A DNA stretch of 64,000 nucleotides from Tubulanus polymorphus (GCF_964204645.1 NC_134030.1:9980278-10044277), one strand, 5' to 3'; positions 47,880 through 59,400 are shown, numbered from the stretch's first letter. Made by a program: numbers and translations. The notes: a model not told the origin generated them from the sequence alone.

Positions 47880-49620
47880 TTTTTAGTTAATGAACAAAAT
47901 GTGCACCTTTATGAGATGAAACCTCATTCCCTACAAAAAGATGAAATCTTAGACGAATAGCTACATGTTCGCAGTGAAATCTACAGTCACCTATGGTGAA
48001 CGTACAAAAATGGATCTGTTTTTGAGTTTCCTCTCCATTTAAATGTTTTATCATCCTTTTCACTAATTTTTCGGCAGGTTTTGCAAGTCCTCTCTCTCTC
48101 TGCACTGTTTTCAGTCCCGTTCAGATCATTCTGGTTTCAACCCACCGTAATTGCTGAAACTTCAATTCTCGAAAATTTTCCGGTGATGATTCCAGAGTTT
48201 AACACAATTTAGTGTAGGCAATTACATCATTGGTTCATAGCATGACAGCACTCCCAGACTTCACAGACAAAATACAACACTATCGGCAATCATAATTCAC
48301 TCATTTAATTTTGAAAAAAAAACAAATCGCTCCATTTTTAAGATGAAATCTCTGAAGATTGAATGACCAAAGTGCCTCAAGACTACACACTGTCAAGGTA
48401 GGTTTCAGTGCGAAAAATATGACATATTGGATGAATAACTACATCTCCTCATTGTAATCTAGTGTCGTCAACTATGGCAAGCACGAACATACATACAAAA
48501 AATGCATTTGTTTTTGGGTCTCCTCTCTCTCTTCTCTGTATCGGGAATCTAACTCCACAGCCTGAAACCTTCACGGCCGCCAACCCGACTGATGGCTTCA
48601 AGCCCGACTGTATGACGCTGAACAGGAAATGTATCGGTCAGACAGGGTCAGTTGGTGGTTTCCTGGCCTTGGTTTGATGAATTTTGCCAGTGCGCTACGC
48701 CGGTGCGAGCCAGATACTGGTCCAGGGTTCACACGGTTTTCATCGGTAGGTCTGGAGAGGGGGCTAGACTATCCAGCACGGGCCGCTGTCGGGAGGAGTC
48801 AGCTAAAGTTAGTGAAGGGCTGCAACATTTCTCAGAGAGTCATTACATTTGGACCCTTTTTACTGTTTAATTTGACTTATTTGAAGCATTTGCGCAGAAA
48901 ATCAGTTTCGAAATTAGAATATTTACTTACGATGATACGCTTTAAAAAGTATCATTCGGGATATTTTTGAACACATAATCTCTGATTAATAAGCTACGTT
49001 ATAGATTTTGGCAGACAACACTCAAACTTTACAGATAAATGTACAACTCGATCGCCCCATTTTTAAGATGAAATGTCACAGTGCATCAAGACTACAGAAC
49101 AGTATAAGGTAGGTTTAAGCGAAAAGATGAAATCTTAGATGAATGACCACATGCCCCCGGTGTAATCTACTGTCACCTATGGCGATCATCCATAGAAAAA
49201 TGGATTTGTTTTTTTTTTGTCACCTCATGCTCTTTGAGTTTATTTTCGGCAAGTTTTGCGTTGCAAGTCCCCTGGCCTAACTCTTTGCACTGTTTTCAGT
49301 AGTCCAGTTCAGATCAGTCTGTTTTCAGCCCAAGGATATTTATCTGGTCATTATTGCAGAAACTTCAGTTAGTCCTCGAAAATTTTCCAGTGATGATTCA
49401 AGTGTTTAACACGATTTAGTGTAGGCAATTACATCATTGGTTCATAGTATGACAGCACTCCCAGACTTCACAGACAAAATACAACACTATCAGCAATCAT
49501 AATTCACTCATTTAATTTTGAAAAAAAAACAAATCGCGCCATTTTTAAGATGAAATCTCTGAAGATCGAATGACCAAAGTGCATCAAGACTACAGTGTCA
49601 AGGTAGGTTTAGGTGCGAAA
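47880..49620. repeat. Degenerate three-copy tandem duplication, about 0.6-kb unit
   Basis: The ordered landmarks recur three times: AAGATGAAATCTTAGA, ATGGATTTGTTTTT, TCCTCTC, TTTAACACAATTTAGTGTAG, CAGCACTCCCAGACTTCACA, CCATTTTTAAGATGAAATC, GTGCATCAAGACTACA and AAGGTAGGTTT. Copies begin near 47880, 48411 and 49113. The 48170-48410 and 49370-49605 segments are about 90 percent alike by eye; the middle copy is partly replaced by other sequence. No conserved reading frame is visible. Confidence 0.7.
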
Positions 49621-50821
49621 AATATATATCCCATATTGAATTAACTCGTTATGTGCTGTAAATAGAAATTACAAAATATTCTAACATTCATAGATAATCT
49701 TAAGAATTTTTGTCTATGAAAATATTCAGTGAGGAGTTTGTAAATATGAAATTCAATCTGAAGCCTCATTCTGTGACATTTATTTCATGATAAATACACC
49801 GACTTCAAATTAGAATTCAAAATATATGGAATCCATCAAAAACTTACAGTAATAGTCTTCATGGTGGAGTTAACAGATTACTGTTGATAAATACAGATTT
49901 TGCAGTTAGTTCACTTTTCAGCAGTTAAGATATCACCATGTTAACAGATTTACAGGAAATCTCAAAATAGTATATTCTTAAACGATTATTTCTATCAGTT
50001 TTTCAGTATGTTTAGTCGTCTTAGAAAATTCGAAGTTGTATACTTCAAAAATAAGGATTTGAACACGCAAGCTCGAGTGCCAACTATTAGCAATTTTTAC
50101 TATATTTACATTCATTACATTTGTGCCTATTGTTTTCCTCCTTAAAACCCGAATTCTAAACTACATGTATTACTTTGACCCTAACCTAACTCTGGCCCTT
50201 TGGACCCTGTAAATCTAATCCTTTACCTTCTTTTTGACTCTTAGTCATTCCTTATGATAAAAAAGTCATTCCGTATTTGAATTTGATGTATTTTTCACGC
50301 GCAATTTTGTCATGAATTAGACTGTTGAAGTATTTTATTAGTAAGGCCTGGTAATTCACTTGTCAGTAAGATGGAATATTCAGGAAAGTGTTTTATGGAA
50401 TTACCCTGAAATGTAGAGAGAATCCCACAATTATAACGAAAAAGTCCGAAAATGAAACTTCGAGATAGTAGTTTATTTCAACGTTTCGACTATATCCTAA
50501 TAGTCATCTTCAGGAATAATGAGAAACTACAAAAATTATGAGATATATATACAATCCAGAGACAAAGAGACTAATTCAAGTAATTAGGGATGATACAAAC
50601 TAAAGGAAAATTAACGTAGAATCAGTTACGCGCTAAAATAGATTAAAGGGAAGCAAACTAAGGGGTAATTATAAACAACAATAGTGAGTATAAATATAAA
50701 TTAGAACTTGAAATCAGTAGTAAAAAGACAAACTAGGGGGCACTTAAATTAAAACAATGGTGAATACAAGTTGAGAGACTAAAATAGATGAGAGAACAAA
50801 TAACAAATAATCAAAGGGGAA

Positions 50822-51319
50822 TCAAGTGTTGAGTTTAACCAGTTGACAGAGGAATTTAGATATAAGTTTATTATGGGGTGAAAAACCATTGTTTAGGTTT
50901 ACAACGTTGTTAGAATTTTCAATTATTAATGCAGATTCCAAAATATGTCTTTTAGTTTTATCGCTGCAAAGGTAAATTAATTCAGCATTAGCGAAATCAA
51001 AATTGTGTGAAGTCTGAAATACATGACTAGCAACTCCGCTTTCAGGTTTAAAGTTTTTTACATCTAACTTATGCTCTTTTATGCGTTGATTAAGGTTCCG
51101 ACCTGTTTCTCCAATATATACTTTGTCGCAAACTTTACAAGGTATTTTATAAATTCCACAGTTTAGGGATTCAGTTTTCGGTTTGTTATTGATCAATATG
51201 TTACTAAGTTTATTATTGTATTTAAAGATAAGTTGTTTATTTAGTGACCGAAGAGAAACTTTAGAATTCTCGAGGAAAGGTACATACGGTACAATGATAG
51301 GCTGTTTATCGGTAGCCAA
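50822..51319 (-). pseudogene. Penelope GIY-YIG endonuclease domain
   Basis: This frame carries the linker PIIVPYVPF, then the GIY-YIG motif as CGIYKIPC...KVYIGETGRNL and QRIKEHK, ending at a natural stop after LCQLVKLNT. In the intact element it is fused to the reverse transcriptase. Here a one-base insertion in a T run near 51340-51345 breaks the join between THF and RNNN. The domain nicks target DNA to start reverse transcription. Confidence 0.88.
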
Positions 51320-51344
51320 GGTAGGAGTTCTAAGGTTGTTATTT

Positions 51345-52545
51345 CTAAAAATGCGTAGTACGAGCTTTAAGGAGAGCTTTTTTCAATATGAAATCGGGGT
51401 AGGCAAGTTTTTTGAGAGATTGGTTAATATGTTGAATTTCATCGGGTAGAAATAAGGGGTCGCAAATTCTCAAAGCGCGAAGAAATAATCCTTGAGCTAA
51501 ACCAAGTTTAATATCTCGAGAAGTAAAAGAGAAGTAATGGAGGTAGGATTCAGCGTTGGTAGGTTTCCTATAAACCGCGAATTTCAAAAAGGATCCACAG
51601 TTAAAAATCAAAACATCCAGAAAGGGTATTTTACTATTAGATTCCCATTCATATGTAAAAGCCAGAGACGGGTAAAGGGAGTTTAAATATATAAGAAAGT
51701 TATCAACATTGAAGTCAAAGGGAACCAAAGCCAGAACATCGTCAACATATCTGAGCCAGATTTTAGGGTGAATATCAGTATAAAGAGGCGATATTTCAGA
51801 TTCAACATGTTCTAGGAATAAATTAGCTAGAATAGGACTAAGAGGGTTTCCCATAGCGATACCGAATGTCTGTTCGTAAAAACAATTGTTGAATTCAAAA
51901 AAGGAGTCCGTCGTACAAATAGAGATAAGGTCGATGATACAATCCGTAGGAATGCCGAAGTTAATATTAAGTGATGGTAATCTGCGTTTTAAGAAATCAA
52001 GAGTAGGTCCAAGAGGAACATTGGTAAAAAGGGAAGTAACATTAAATGATATAAATTTGTCGTTGCCAGCGATAATATTCTTAATACGTTCAAGTAAGTG
52101 TTGATTATGGCGAAGGTGCGACGGAGAGAACGAACCGAGCACAGGAGATAACTGTTTCGCGAGCAATTTTGATAAGCGGTATGTAGGAGAATTACAATTG
52201 GAGACTATAGGGCGCAGTGGACCATTATCTTTATGAATTTTAGGCAATCCATAGATATATGGTAAAGAGGGAAGACGTGAATGGAACTTATTCAGAGTTT
52301 CTTTAGCGGTGGGAAAACGTTTAATAATATCCGAAAGACTTCTGTTGAAATTAGCTTGCATACGAGGAAGAGGATTCGATTTAAGCTTTTTATAAACACC
52401 AGGATTATCCAAGAGAGATTGCATTTTAACATAATAATTATCCAGATCTAAAATCACAATCTTGCCACCTTTATCAGCCTTAGATATTTTAATAGTCTTT
52501 AACTTCCGTAGTTCTTGGAGGGCGAGCCGAAATCGACGAGGTAGA
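51345..52545 (-). pseudogene. Penelope reverse transcriptase
   Basis: The open frame starts in KTIKISKADKGGKIVILDLD and carries LPYIYGLPKIHKD, RPIVSN, the FTNVPL segment, GIAMGNPLSPILANLFLE and the catalytic box as RYVDDV. These are reverse transcriptase motifs typical of Penelope-like elements. It reads into KARTTHF and is then shifted out of frame from the endonuclease. The N-terminus is separated by a short insertion at about 52546-52660. Confidence 0.9.
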
Positions 52546-52660
52546 TATTCATTTCATTTCATTTCGTTTATTGTAACTTTGTACAAAGTACAGTATACAA
52601 ATATCGTTCATGTAATACATATTATAATATAGTGGCAATACATACATACAAAGAGTTTCC
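52546..52660 (-). mobile_element. Short retroelement 3'-end insertion inside the Penelope element
   Basis: On the minus strand, about 100 bases ending in ACAATAAACGAAATGAAATG plus further ATGAA repeats separate two parts of the Penelope protein that should be continuous. The microsatellite-like tail is usual for truncated LINE or SINE ends. Confidence 0.5.
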
Positions 52661-53472
52661 TGTTGAGTTGATCGCAAATAGCCTGTAGATTCATGAATAT
52701 AAAGTTATAGTCCAAACTGTTTGGAGATGATTTGCGATATTCCAATTGGTTGACAAAGTCTAAAACATGTTTATCTTGATGAGGAAGAGAAAAATTCAAA
52801 CCGTAGCCGAGAAGTTGACACTGAGTAGAAGATAACGTGGTAGATGACAAATTGACTATGTTTTCGGTGTTGCTAAATCTAGTCCAAGGGCTGGAATCAA
52901 TGAGTTTATTCAGTTCAGTTTATACCCTGAAATGTATGACTGGCCTACATGACTAGTATTCCGGCAAAGGCATTGCGAAAATGCGCCCTTATGGGCCCTC
53001 ATTTTACTGGAAAGTACTTCTTTCAAAAAGTCCCTCCTTTTGGGTCTTAAATTGTAGAAAAAGTCCTTCTTAGTACTCTTATTTACTTTGGCCTTACCAC
53101 TGGAAACCCTGATTCATTAAGAGGCATAATGGATTGGCCGTACCCGCGAGCAGGTACGCGCCGCACCGGCTCCGGGTCGGACGACGGTTCTCTGAATTGT
53201 GTGTGACGACGGTTCCATGAATTACGCGTGTTTGTTATTTTGGTTTGGTGCCATATTTCTAGTAAACGAAGCCGGATATATCGAAAATGTGTCAACTTCC
53301 TGGAACCCAGGGCTCGTGACCTTACTATTAGGAATCCGTGTAACACCACGTGGTGCGTGCATGTAAGCCTGTCATAATAACAATAATCCGCAACGTGCAT
53401 TGCATTCATAGTATGAATTGATCTGACATTCGAATGGTGGTAAATTTAGAATTTCTTTTGTCCACATATTCG

Positions 53473-53480
53473 TATAAAAG
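53473..53480 (+). promoter_or_regulatory. Candidate TATA box
   Basis: TATAAAAG lies about 118 bases upstream of the ATG of the small membrane-protein candidate. A chance match is likely in AT-rich DNA. Confidence 0.25.
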
Positions 53481-53597
53481 TTTTAACAATCCGTTATGGG
53501 AATTTTCGTCAAACCGCCGAACTTCAGACGTGACAAAATGACGGTTTACAAGCAAAGCCACCCTGAACCGGCTAAAAGCAACCGACTCGTATCCAAA

Positions 53598-53870
53598 ATG
53601 GAGCCAGATCAGCAGACGACGGAGACAGCTAACGATGACGGAGCCGACAACCTTATTACAGGAATTGTTCTTTTGCTTTGTTGCATCATGTACAGTTCGA
53701 TGTTGTTTTTGCTGTTCGGTTTTTTTGGAAAAGACAGCACGATTGCTCGACTTACCGTGCGATATTTCGGGCGAACAAGTAGTGGTAAGTGTCAATTTCT
53801 CAACAACTGTTTTGCAATCGATACTAAATCAGTTTGCGCCAATAACGAAAACGGCGGGGATAACGGCTAG
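53598..53870 (+). CDS. Candidate small single-span membrane protein or first exon
   Basis: An ATG in good context (AAAATGG) opens a frame with an acidic, polar head, then one strongly hydrophobic helix (GIVLLLCCIMYSSMLFLLFG) and a basic segment ending VRYFGRTSSG. A strong donor (GTG|GTAAGT) follows at 53784, so this may be exon 1 of a gene whose other exons I cannot place. Unspliced, the frame runs on to TAG at 53868-53870. I do not recognise the family. A longer in-frame start exists at 53496. Confidence 0.3.
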   Translation: MEPDQQTTETANDDGADNLITGIVLLLCCIMYSSMLFLLFGFFGKDSTIARLTVRYFGRTSSGKCQFLNNCFAIDTKSVCANNENGGDNG

Positions 53871-54119
53871 ATTTTGAGCTATTAACTTTGTAAAAAACTG
53901 TTTTGGTCATCGCACTGGATAAGTAATTATGATACTTTTCGCCTCCACTAAGTAAAATAGTTTTAGGGCAGGCAAAGGTGAACGGTATATGTTCAATAGA
54001 AGTAAGTTCATCAATTTTGGTGAGGTTTTCTCAACAATTAAAAAAAACTAATATTTATCAAATAATGTCATGATAATTTCGATGTGAACACGATTCGGTA
54101 AGAGTAAAGATTAAGGGAC

Positions 54120-54310
54120 TAGCTCATTTACACGCCTAGGTTTAGGGTCTATTTTACAGCTAGGGATAGGGTTAGGGTAAGGTTTGGTAGTATGTAGTTA
54201 AAACATTCAATGGGATTCAATGAACACCATTAGTCTAGTGGGGAGACGGCCTCCACTAGTAATATCGCCGGATTCAGTCCCCTATTCTTAACTTGCACCC
54301 AAGATTCAAC
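54120..54310 (+). mobile_element. tRNA-derived SINE-like fragment
   Basis: A TTAGGGTTAGGG-like lead and GTAGTTAAAACATTC, as in the SINE at 18870-19045, are followed by TTAGTCTAGTGGGGAGACGG and CGGATTCAGTCCC, which are A- and B-box-like. Confidence 0.5.
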
Positions 54311-54984
54311 GGAAATTTTAAACCATCTGGAGATGATGGAAATCAGCGTTGCATTTCTATTTCGGGTTGGGAGTCTGAATGTAGATAAATCTAATTGTTA
54401 GTTATAATCAAGAGATTTTATTTGGTCGTTTGTAAAGTAACGATCGGCACGAAATAAAATATTATTTTTGCCAACATCTTTTTTAAGACGACGACGGCGA
54501 TTCATTGATTTTCTACGTTAGGATACGTAAAGCATTTATGGTTGAACGATTCTGTAACGTGAGTTCATACCGGACATACATCAACAAAGGGATTAAGGGA
54601 AGTAAATGGGGATAGTCCGTCGTGAGATTTGGACGGCGCGTGGTTTAGACTTTAGAGCTACTTAAACAAATAAATAGATTAATGAAATTGCGGCGATAAC
54701 GGAAACCGACTCCCGTACTCGATCAGCCTCGAACTTCGGAACGGCGAGTAAAGTACACAATGCATCGTAAGACTGAGATTTGATAATCGAATGTCAACAA
54801 ACGCGACACCGATTGAAGTCCAAATGTTATTTTGTATATGTAAATAAGATTATTGGAATCCTGTCAAAAATTTCCAAATTCCCTATCCATGTTTACAGTC
54901 TAGTAGTTCTAAGAATGAATGTGTAAAAAAAATTGACATTTTTATCCATGTTTACGCTAGTTCTAAGAATGAATTAACTTTGAT

Positions 54985-55254
54985 TTATCCTAGAGAAAAC
55001 AAGAAAACTAACTTGAAAGTTTGTTGACGCCTTGAAAATAATACATACATAAATTCCTTGAGATTGTCGACAATAAATAATATACATGTAGTATAAAACA
55101 CATCATCCATTAAGTAAGGACCAATAAAGTTATTTTTGGATTTGAATATATCGATATTTGAATTGAACTGACCAGTAACCATATAACCCAATATATTGAT
55201 GACGTAGGGTAGCGCACATCCACACAAGAATAATTCTTGAAATGCATCAAACAT
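54985..55254 (-). pseudogene. Possible GPCR fragment (TM6-TM7-like)
   Basis: The frame holds two hydrophobic segments: FLCGCALPYVINILGYMV, with a Cys-x-x-Pro reminiscent of TM6, and FYTTCILFIVDNLKEFMYVL, with an Asn and Tyr spaced somewhat like the TM7 NPxxY region. It opens without an upstream TM1-TM5, so at best it is a remnant or a terminal exon. Confidence 0.25.
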
Positions 55255-55918
55255 GAAATATTTTACGGTTTTTACGGCGACAAGAATCGGATTTAGAGAC
55301 TTTCGCTCGGATTAAAAAGTATTTTTATTTACTTCAGAAAATTGTATGGATTCAAAGAAGGTAAACCGGGTCTCGTTGAGCGATGGCGCGTACACGTGAA
55401 GAATTCGAGCATTCGTGATATTGGTAAATAATCGTGTAGCTAAGAGGAACCGAAACTGTCTCCGAACTAAGTCCCAAACTGAATGTTTAGGGAACTAGGT
55501 GGCTCTTTTGTCACGTATAAATACGTACGGTTTGCTTCAAAGAAGCTGTTTGTGTAAAGTCTAAAGCGATGATATCAACAAAAGAGTATCCCAACTCCAG
55601 CCGGGAACCGGAAATTTTTGCACATAAATTGTAAAGATTAAGTAACCTGCCTTAAAATCTGCCAAAATCATGGTCTTCATAGTCTTCAAAATGAATATTT
55701 TATTTCAATTTTTATACGAAAAAAGATTTAAAAAAAAACAAAACACCGGCCTGCCGGGTTTGATTTCCAAATTCTGACAAATTAGGTACATTTCTTAGCC
55801 TAATCGAAATATAGAATTCCGAAATGAAACTGAATAAAGAGCTTAATTATTTTCACCATTATTTTCGATTGTTAATGGTTTTTACAAATCGTATGCCATG
55901 TATGTGGGTCCATGGATC

Positions 55919-57217
55919 TCAATTCGCCATCGAGCAGGAGTCGTCTAGTCTTATCACCCTCTCCAGCGAACACAAACTTGCCATCGAAATGACCGACTGC
56001 TTCTGATTTGGACTGGGCACCGAATCTTTCGGTGGTATCGCAACGGTGGAGACGCCGCTATTTTTGGCAGCCGAGCGCGGCTTTTCGATATCGCAATAGC
56101 AACGAACGATCGATAAAACGTGGTCGAAAAATTTTGCCAGGCGACGTATGATTTTGAAAGCCACTTCTTTCACCTCCCGCGACCGCAGTCCGTATACGAT
56201 TTCGTTCAGGAAACTGCTCGCGTAGAGAAACCACACGTACAACATGGACATATCTTTGGGTACGGCTTCGGGGTTTATCAACCGAGCCAGTCTGACCAGA
56301 ATCAACGGTGCGTGCGAACACGCAAAACACGCGAACATGATCGCGAGCGTCGTAGCCGACCGCAGACGAGATTTGTAGCGAAACGCGACGCGGTTGCCGT
56401 CTGTATGCTGACGCGCCATCTCTCGGATATGACGCTGCGCTACGATGTAATTGCTAACCGCGGCGTATATATTGAATATGAATCCCGCTAAGACTAGCGC
56501 GTACGTGACGAAGAAATAGTCCATTATCGGCGTGGCTTCTTCGCCGGTCGGGTCCATCAGGAATCCGCACTGTTCGTAGTTGGCGTCGTAAATTCCTCCG
56601 AAGATTATCGCCAGTACTGTGTGGTACAACGTGATCGCCGCGATCACGGCGAGCAAGGTAGCGATCACGTTCTTATTACTGGCGATTACCGGGTATTTCA
56701 ACGGGTAGTGGATAGCTATATACGTTTCGGTGTTGACCAGTACCATTCCCCAGTACGACACGTTTATACAAATGCCGGAGACCCAGGCGGCGAGCGTGCA
56801 CGCTGGATACGGATGAGGCCATCGACCGAGGATACCCGCTTGTATGCTGACGGGCATCGTAAATGCGGCCTGCGTGAAATCGGACAGAGTCACCGCTATA
56901 AGCAATTTACCGTGCTGCGAACGTCGCAGACTCTTGCTATAAACGAACGTCGCTAACATAAACGAATTCGACACGCAGCCCAGCGAGCAGATGAGAATCT
57001 TTACGGCGACTATACTCAAAAATCCGGCCGCCGATATCGACAAAATTTTGTCCGCATCGTTCTCCGAATCCGCGGCACTGATATTCCACAACGCTGGGGA
57101 CGATGTATTATTCTCCGGTGACAAGTTCATAACGTCAGAATCCACGAGCGACGACGAATGGTCGTGATGGTGGGAAACGATACATTTACCGCATATTTTA
57201 ATATGAAAACCGCACAA
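55919..57217 (-). CDS. Orphan rhodopsin-like GPCR lacking the DRY arginine
   Basis: An intact single-exon frame of 432 residues. The N-terminus has several N-glycosylation sites (N31, N36, N37, N45). Seven hydrophobic segments follow: TM1 with N84 (CVSNSF), TM2 with D113 (TLSDF), C140 and C217 for the loop disulfide, and TM3 ending E164-T165-Y166, then IAIHYPLKYP. TM6 has a CSHAP in place of CWxP, and TM7 has NEIVY (338-342) in place of NPxxY. TM4 lacks its usual Trp. The tail of about 80 residues is Ser-rich. The fold is class A; the nearest subfamily and ligand are unknown. Loss of the TM3 arginine suggests altered G-protein coupling. The Met at residue 30 is an alternative start. Confidence 0.85.
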   Translation of the reverse strand: MCGFHIKICGKCIVSHHHDHSSSLVDSDVMNLSPENNTSSPALWNISAADSENDADKILSISAAGFLSIVAVKILICSLGCVSNSFMLATFVYSKSLRRSQHGKLLIAVTLSDFTQAAFTMPVSIQAGILGRWPHPYPACTLAAWVSGICINVSYWGMVLVNTETYIAIHYPLKYPVIASNKNVIATLLAVIAAITLYHTVLAIIFGGIYDANYEQCGFLMDPTGEEATPIMDYFFVTYALVLAGFIFNIYAAVSNYIVAQRHIREMARQHTDGNRVAFRYKSRLRSATTLAIMFACFACSHAPLILVRLARLINPEAVPKDMSMLYVWFLYASSFLNEIVYGLRSREVKEVAFKIIRRLAKFFDHVLSIVRCYCDIEKPRSAAKNSGVSTVAIPPKDSVPSPNQKQSVISMASLCSLERVIRLDDSCSMAN

Positions 57218-59400
57218 TTTTTTATATAAATCTCTTAGTCTTCTAAAATTGTGAGATTAAAAACACAGAATATTTCGAAGGGAGCGATTGTCATAAAATA
57301 TGTATAAATATTGCGTTTTGATTAGGCATTTTGTAGCTTAAAAACAGTGTGAATTTCTGTTAACATTTGCATTTCGTCCCTTTTCGTTAGTTTCTCAAAA
57401 TTAACACTTTTTCTCACGACTATTCGTTCTAAAATCGATCTAAAACAGAATCAATTGGGTTGAAATTATTTCAAGTTAGATAATGTAATAAAACGGTTCG
57501 TTGTCAAGTTCCTTTTCTCCTTAGTATTTTTTCGACTATCTCGACTTTTTCGACCTACTTCTCGCTTATACTGAACTCACCTTTCCGAAAACTGTTTTCG
57601 GAATAAATTGAAATCGTCACCTACGATCGCGGATCTATCAGATCTATCAGACACGTCCATGAGCACATTCTATTTCTTCATCGAACTCAAATCGCATCCA
57701 TATTCAGTTGTATTATGATTTCAATATACGCTTTGTAACCGCGTATCGAATCTGATGTATAAATTGATCACAGCCTAATAGACGACTTCTGATAACAACG
57801 GGACTAATTTTCAATTTAGATAACTTATAAATTAGATAGTTGATATACGATCCGATACAGGTGGTACGACAACAGGTCATTAAATAAAATATTGCGTCGC
57901 GTCCACCTCCACAGACCTCGATATCTCGCTTTCTAGTAGTCGAATGAAACTCCCTAATCCGTGTACACTGTAGGTAATCGAGGTTAATCGAATCACTTCT
58001 ACTCCACTAAGTTAAATGATTTATATCCAGTCTGAACTGTTCATAGAATTGTGTGGTTTCTACAGTACCCTGGTTGTATTCATTTGTTGCTTGTTCTGTT
58101 TACCTTAATTCTGATACTTAAGCTTTTGTTTATGTCCTCTGAATTTATCTGCTCCGTTACATCTGTTTTTGGTCATTCCACCTGATGATGGCTGTTTGTC
58201 AACAGCCGAAGCGTTGTGGTATCGTCTCAATAAATTATATCGTATAAAAATTCGAATTGTGGGACTTCTTCGATTATCTTTCATTCCACTCGCTCTTTTT
58301 AAGGTAGCGACATTATCGGTACGTAATTAACGTTTAATGAAATCAATCGCAATGTTGGTTAGAAATATTTCGAACCGCTTCACTTATAGCGGGGTAAGTG
58401 ATAGCTTTGTAACTGGGAGTGAGACCATAAGAGAAAAATCAAGGATGTTTGACGAATCGGTAGATCGGTCCAAGGAACGTCCAATCAGAGTCATCATGGG
58501 ATCTTTACAGGAATAGGCTTGTATGTGCATCTATAAATAATAGCCGCGATCACACGGAGACGATTCGGCCCGAGCCAAATTAGAGGGCGCGCTCACACGC
58601 AAACCATTCACTCAATACTAAACAATGCTTAAACAAACTGAAGTGAGTCACTGCCGGAAACAGTAGCAATTCAAACGCATTATTTGTCCCGTGCCAAAAA
58701 TTTGGCTCGGGCCTGGTTCGATGTTTTTGGTCGGGCCAAACAGGCATTTGGTACCCGCGTGAACAGTTGTTCAGGGCCAAAACGCTCGTGTGATCGCAGC
58801 TAATGACTATTCACTAAACGGTATCGAAATGGCAAAGAATCTCTCAAACAGGAACTGCGACTGCTGCTATCAAGAGAAGTTCAAGTTCAAGTTCAAAAGA
58901 GAGGTGTGTCGCCTGACGATGATCTCTAGGGTAAGATCGAAACGTCGTATTTTCTATATATTTTACATTGAATAAATAAATTCTTGTTTTAATCTGTAGA
59001 TAGTGGGTTTTTATCTTATTATGTATATGTATATATGACGGCTTCTAAATCCGGAATATGATTAGTGTGACTTGGGTTTTCCGATCAGCCCTTGAAATGT
59101 ATACAGAACGCGGTAGGGGATATATCATTATCATTATATACATAACTTCCATTTCCCAATTATCATTCCAAGAGGGCATTAGGCTTTTTATTCAATGTAT
59201 ACCCCCCTTGAGTCCCTTTTTGTCCTTTGCCTCTATTACGCTGCACAATGTAGAAGTATTTTCCTTACATTTCTCATGTGTTGGCTTTAATTTTGTATTG
59301 CACTTTTGAGTAAAGAAACAAACTTATATATAATTAAAAATCAAAATGGCGGCGTAGACACAAACACATTTCCGAAGCTCCGCTTAAAAGTTGGTTTAAG
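57218..59400. other. Intergenic stretch with a Penelope-type end and a MITE
   Basis: No supported gene. It contains hammerhead-like cores at 58182-58212 and 58913-58943 and a MITE at 58541-58802. The final few hundred bases probably belong to the 5' UTR of the LINE that starts coding at 59401. Confidence 0.55.
58541..58802. mobile_element. MITE with TAGCCGCGATCACACG ends
   Basis: The 262-bp element has inverted ends TAGCCGCGATCACACG and (as complement) TAGCTGCGATCACACG. A related block in opposite orientation lies at about 5215-5500 in the TAX1BP1-like gene, sharing TTTGGCCCGACCAAAAA and GAACAACTGTTCAC. Confidence 0.75.

Larger units (their letters stand above)
44580..50415. other. Large gene-poor region upstream of SPATA20
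   Basis: No frame longer than about 115 codons and none with recognisable motifs. It holds a palindromic MITE at 45171-45306, a trinucleotide-rich stretch near 47535-47625, the degenerate tandem duplication at 47880-49620, and the left half of the repeat into which the Penelope element inserted. Confidence 0.6.
50416..52922 (-). mobile_element. Penelope-like element (RT + GIY-YIG), degraded
   Basis: The insertion is flanked by a 14-bp duplication TACCCTGAAATGTA at 50402-50415 and 52923-52936. On the minus strand, in order, are an N-terminal block (about 52660-52910, with TLSSTQCQLLGYGLNFSLP), the reverse transcriptase, the GIY-YIG endonuclease and a terminal repeat with a hammerhead-like core at 50483-50513. 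The element has at least one frameshift and one internal insertion, so this copy is dead. Confidence 0.88.
52937..55918. other. Intergenic stretch with two weak gene candidates
   Basis: It holds the right half of the repeat disrupted by the Penelope element (52937-53100), a possible small membrane-protein exon at 53598-53870, a SINE-like tract at 54120-54310 and a possible GPCR fragment at 54985-55254. No strong gene is present. Confidence 0.5.
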
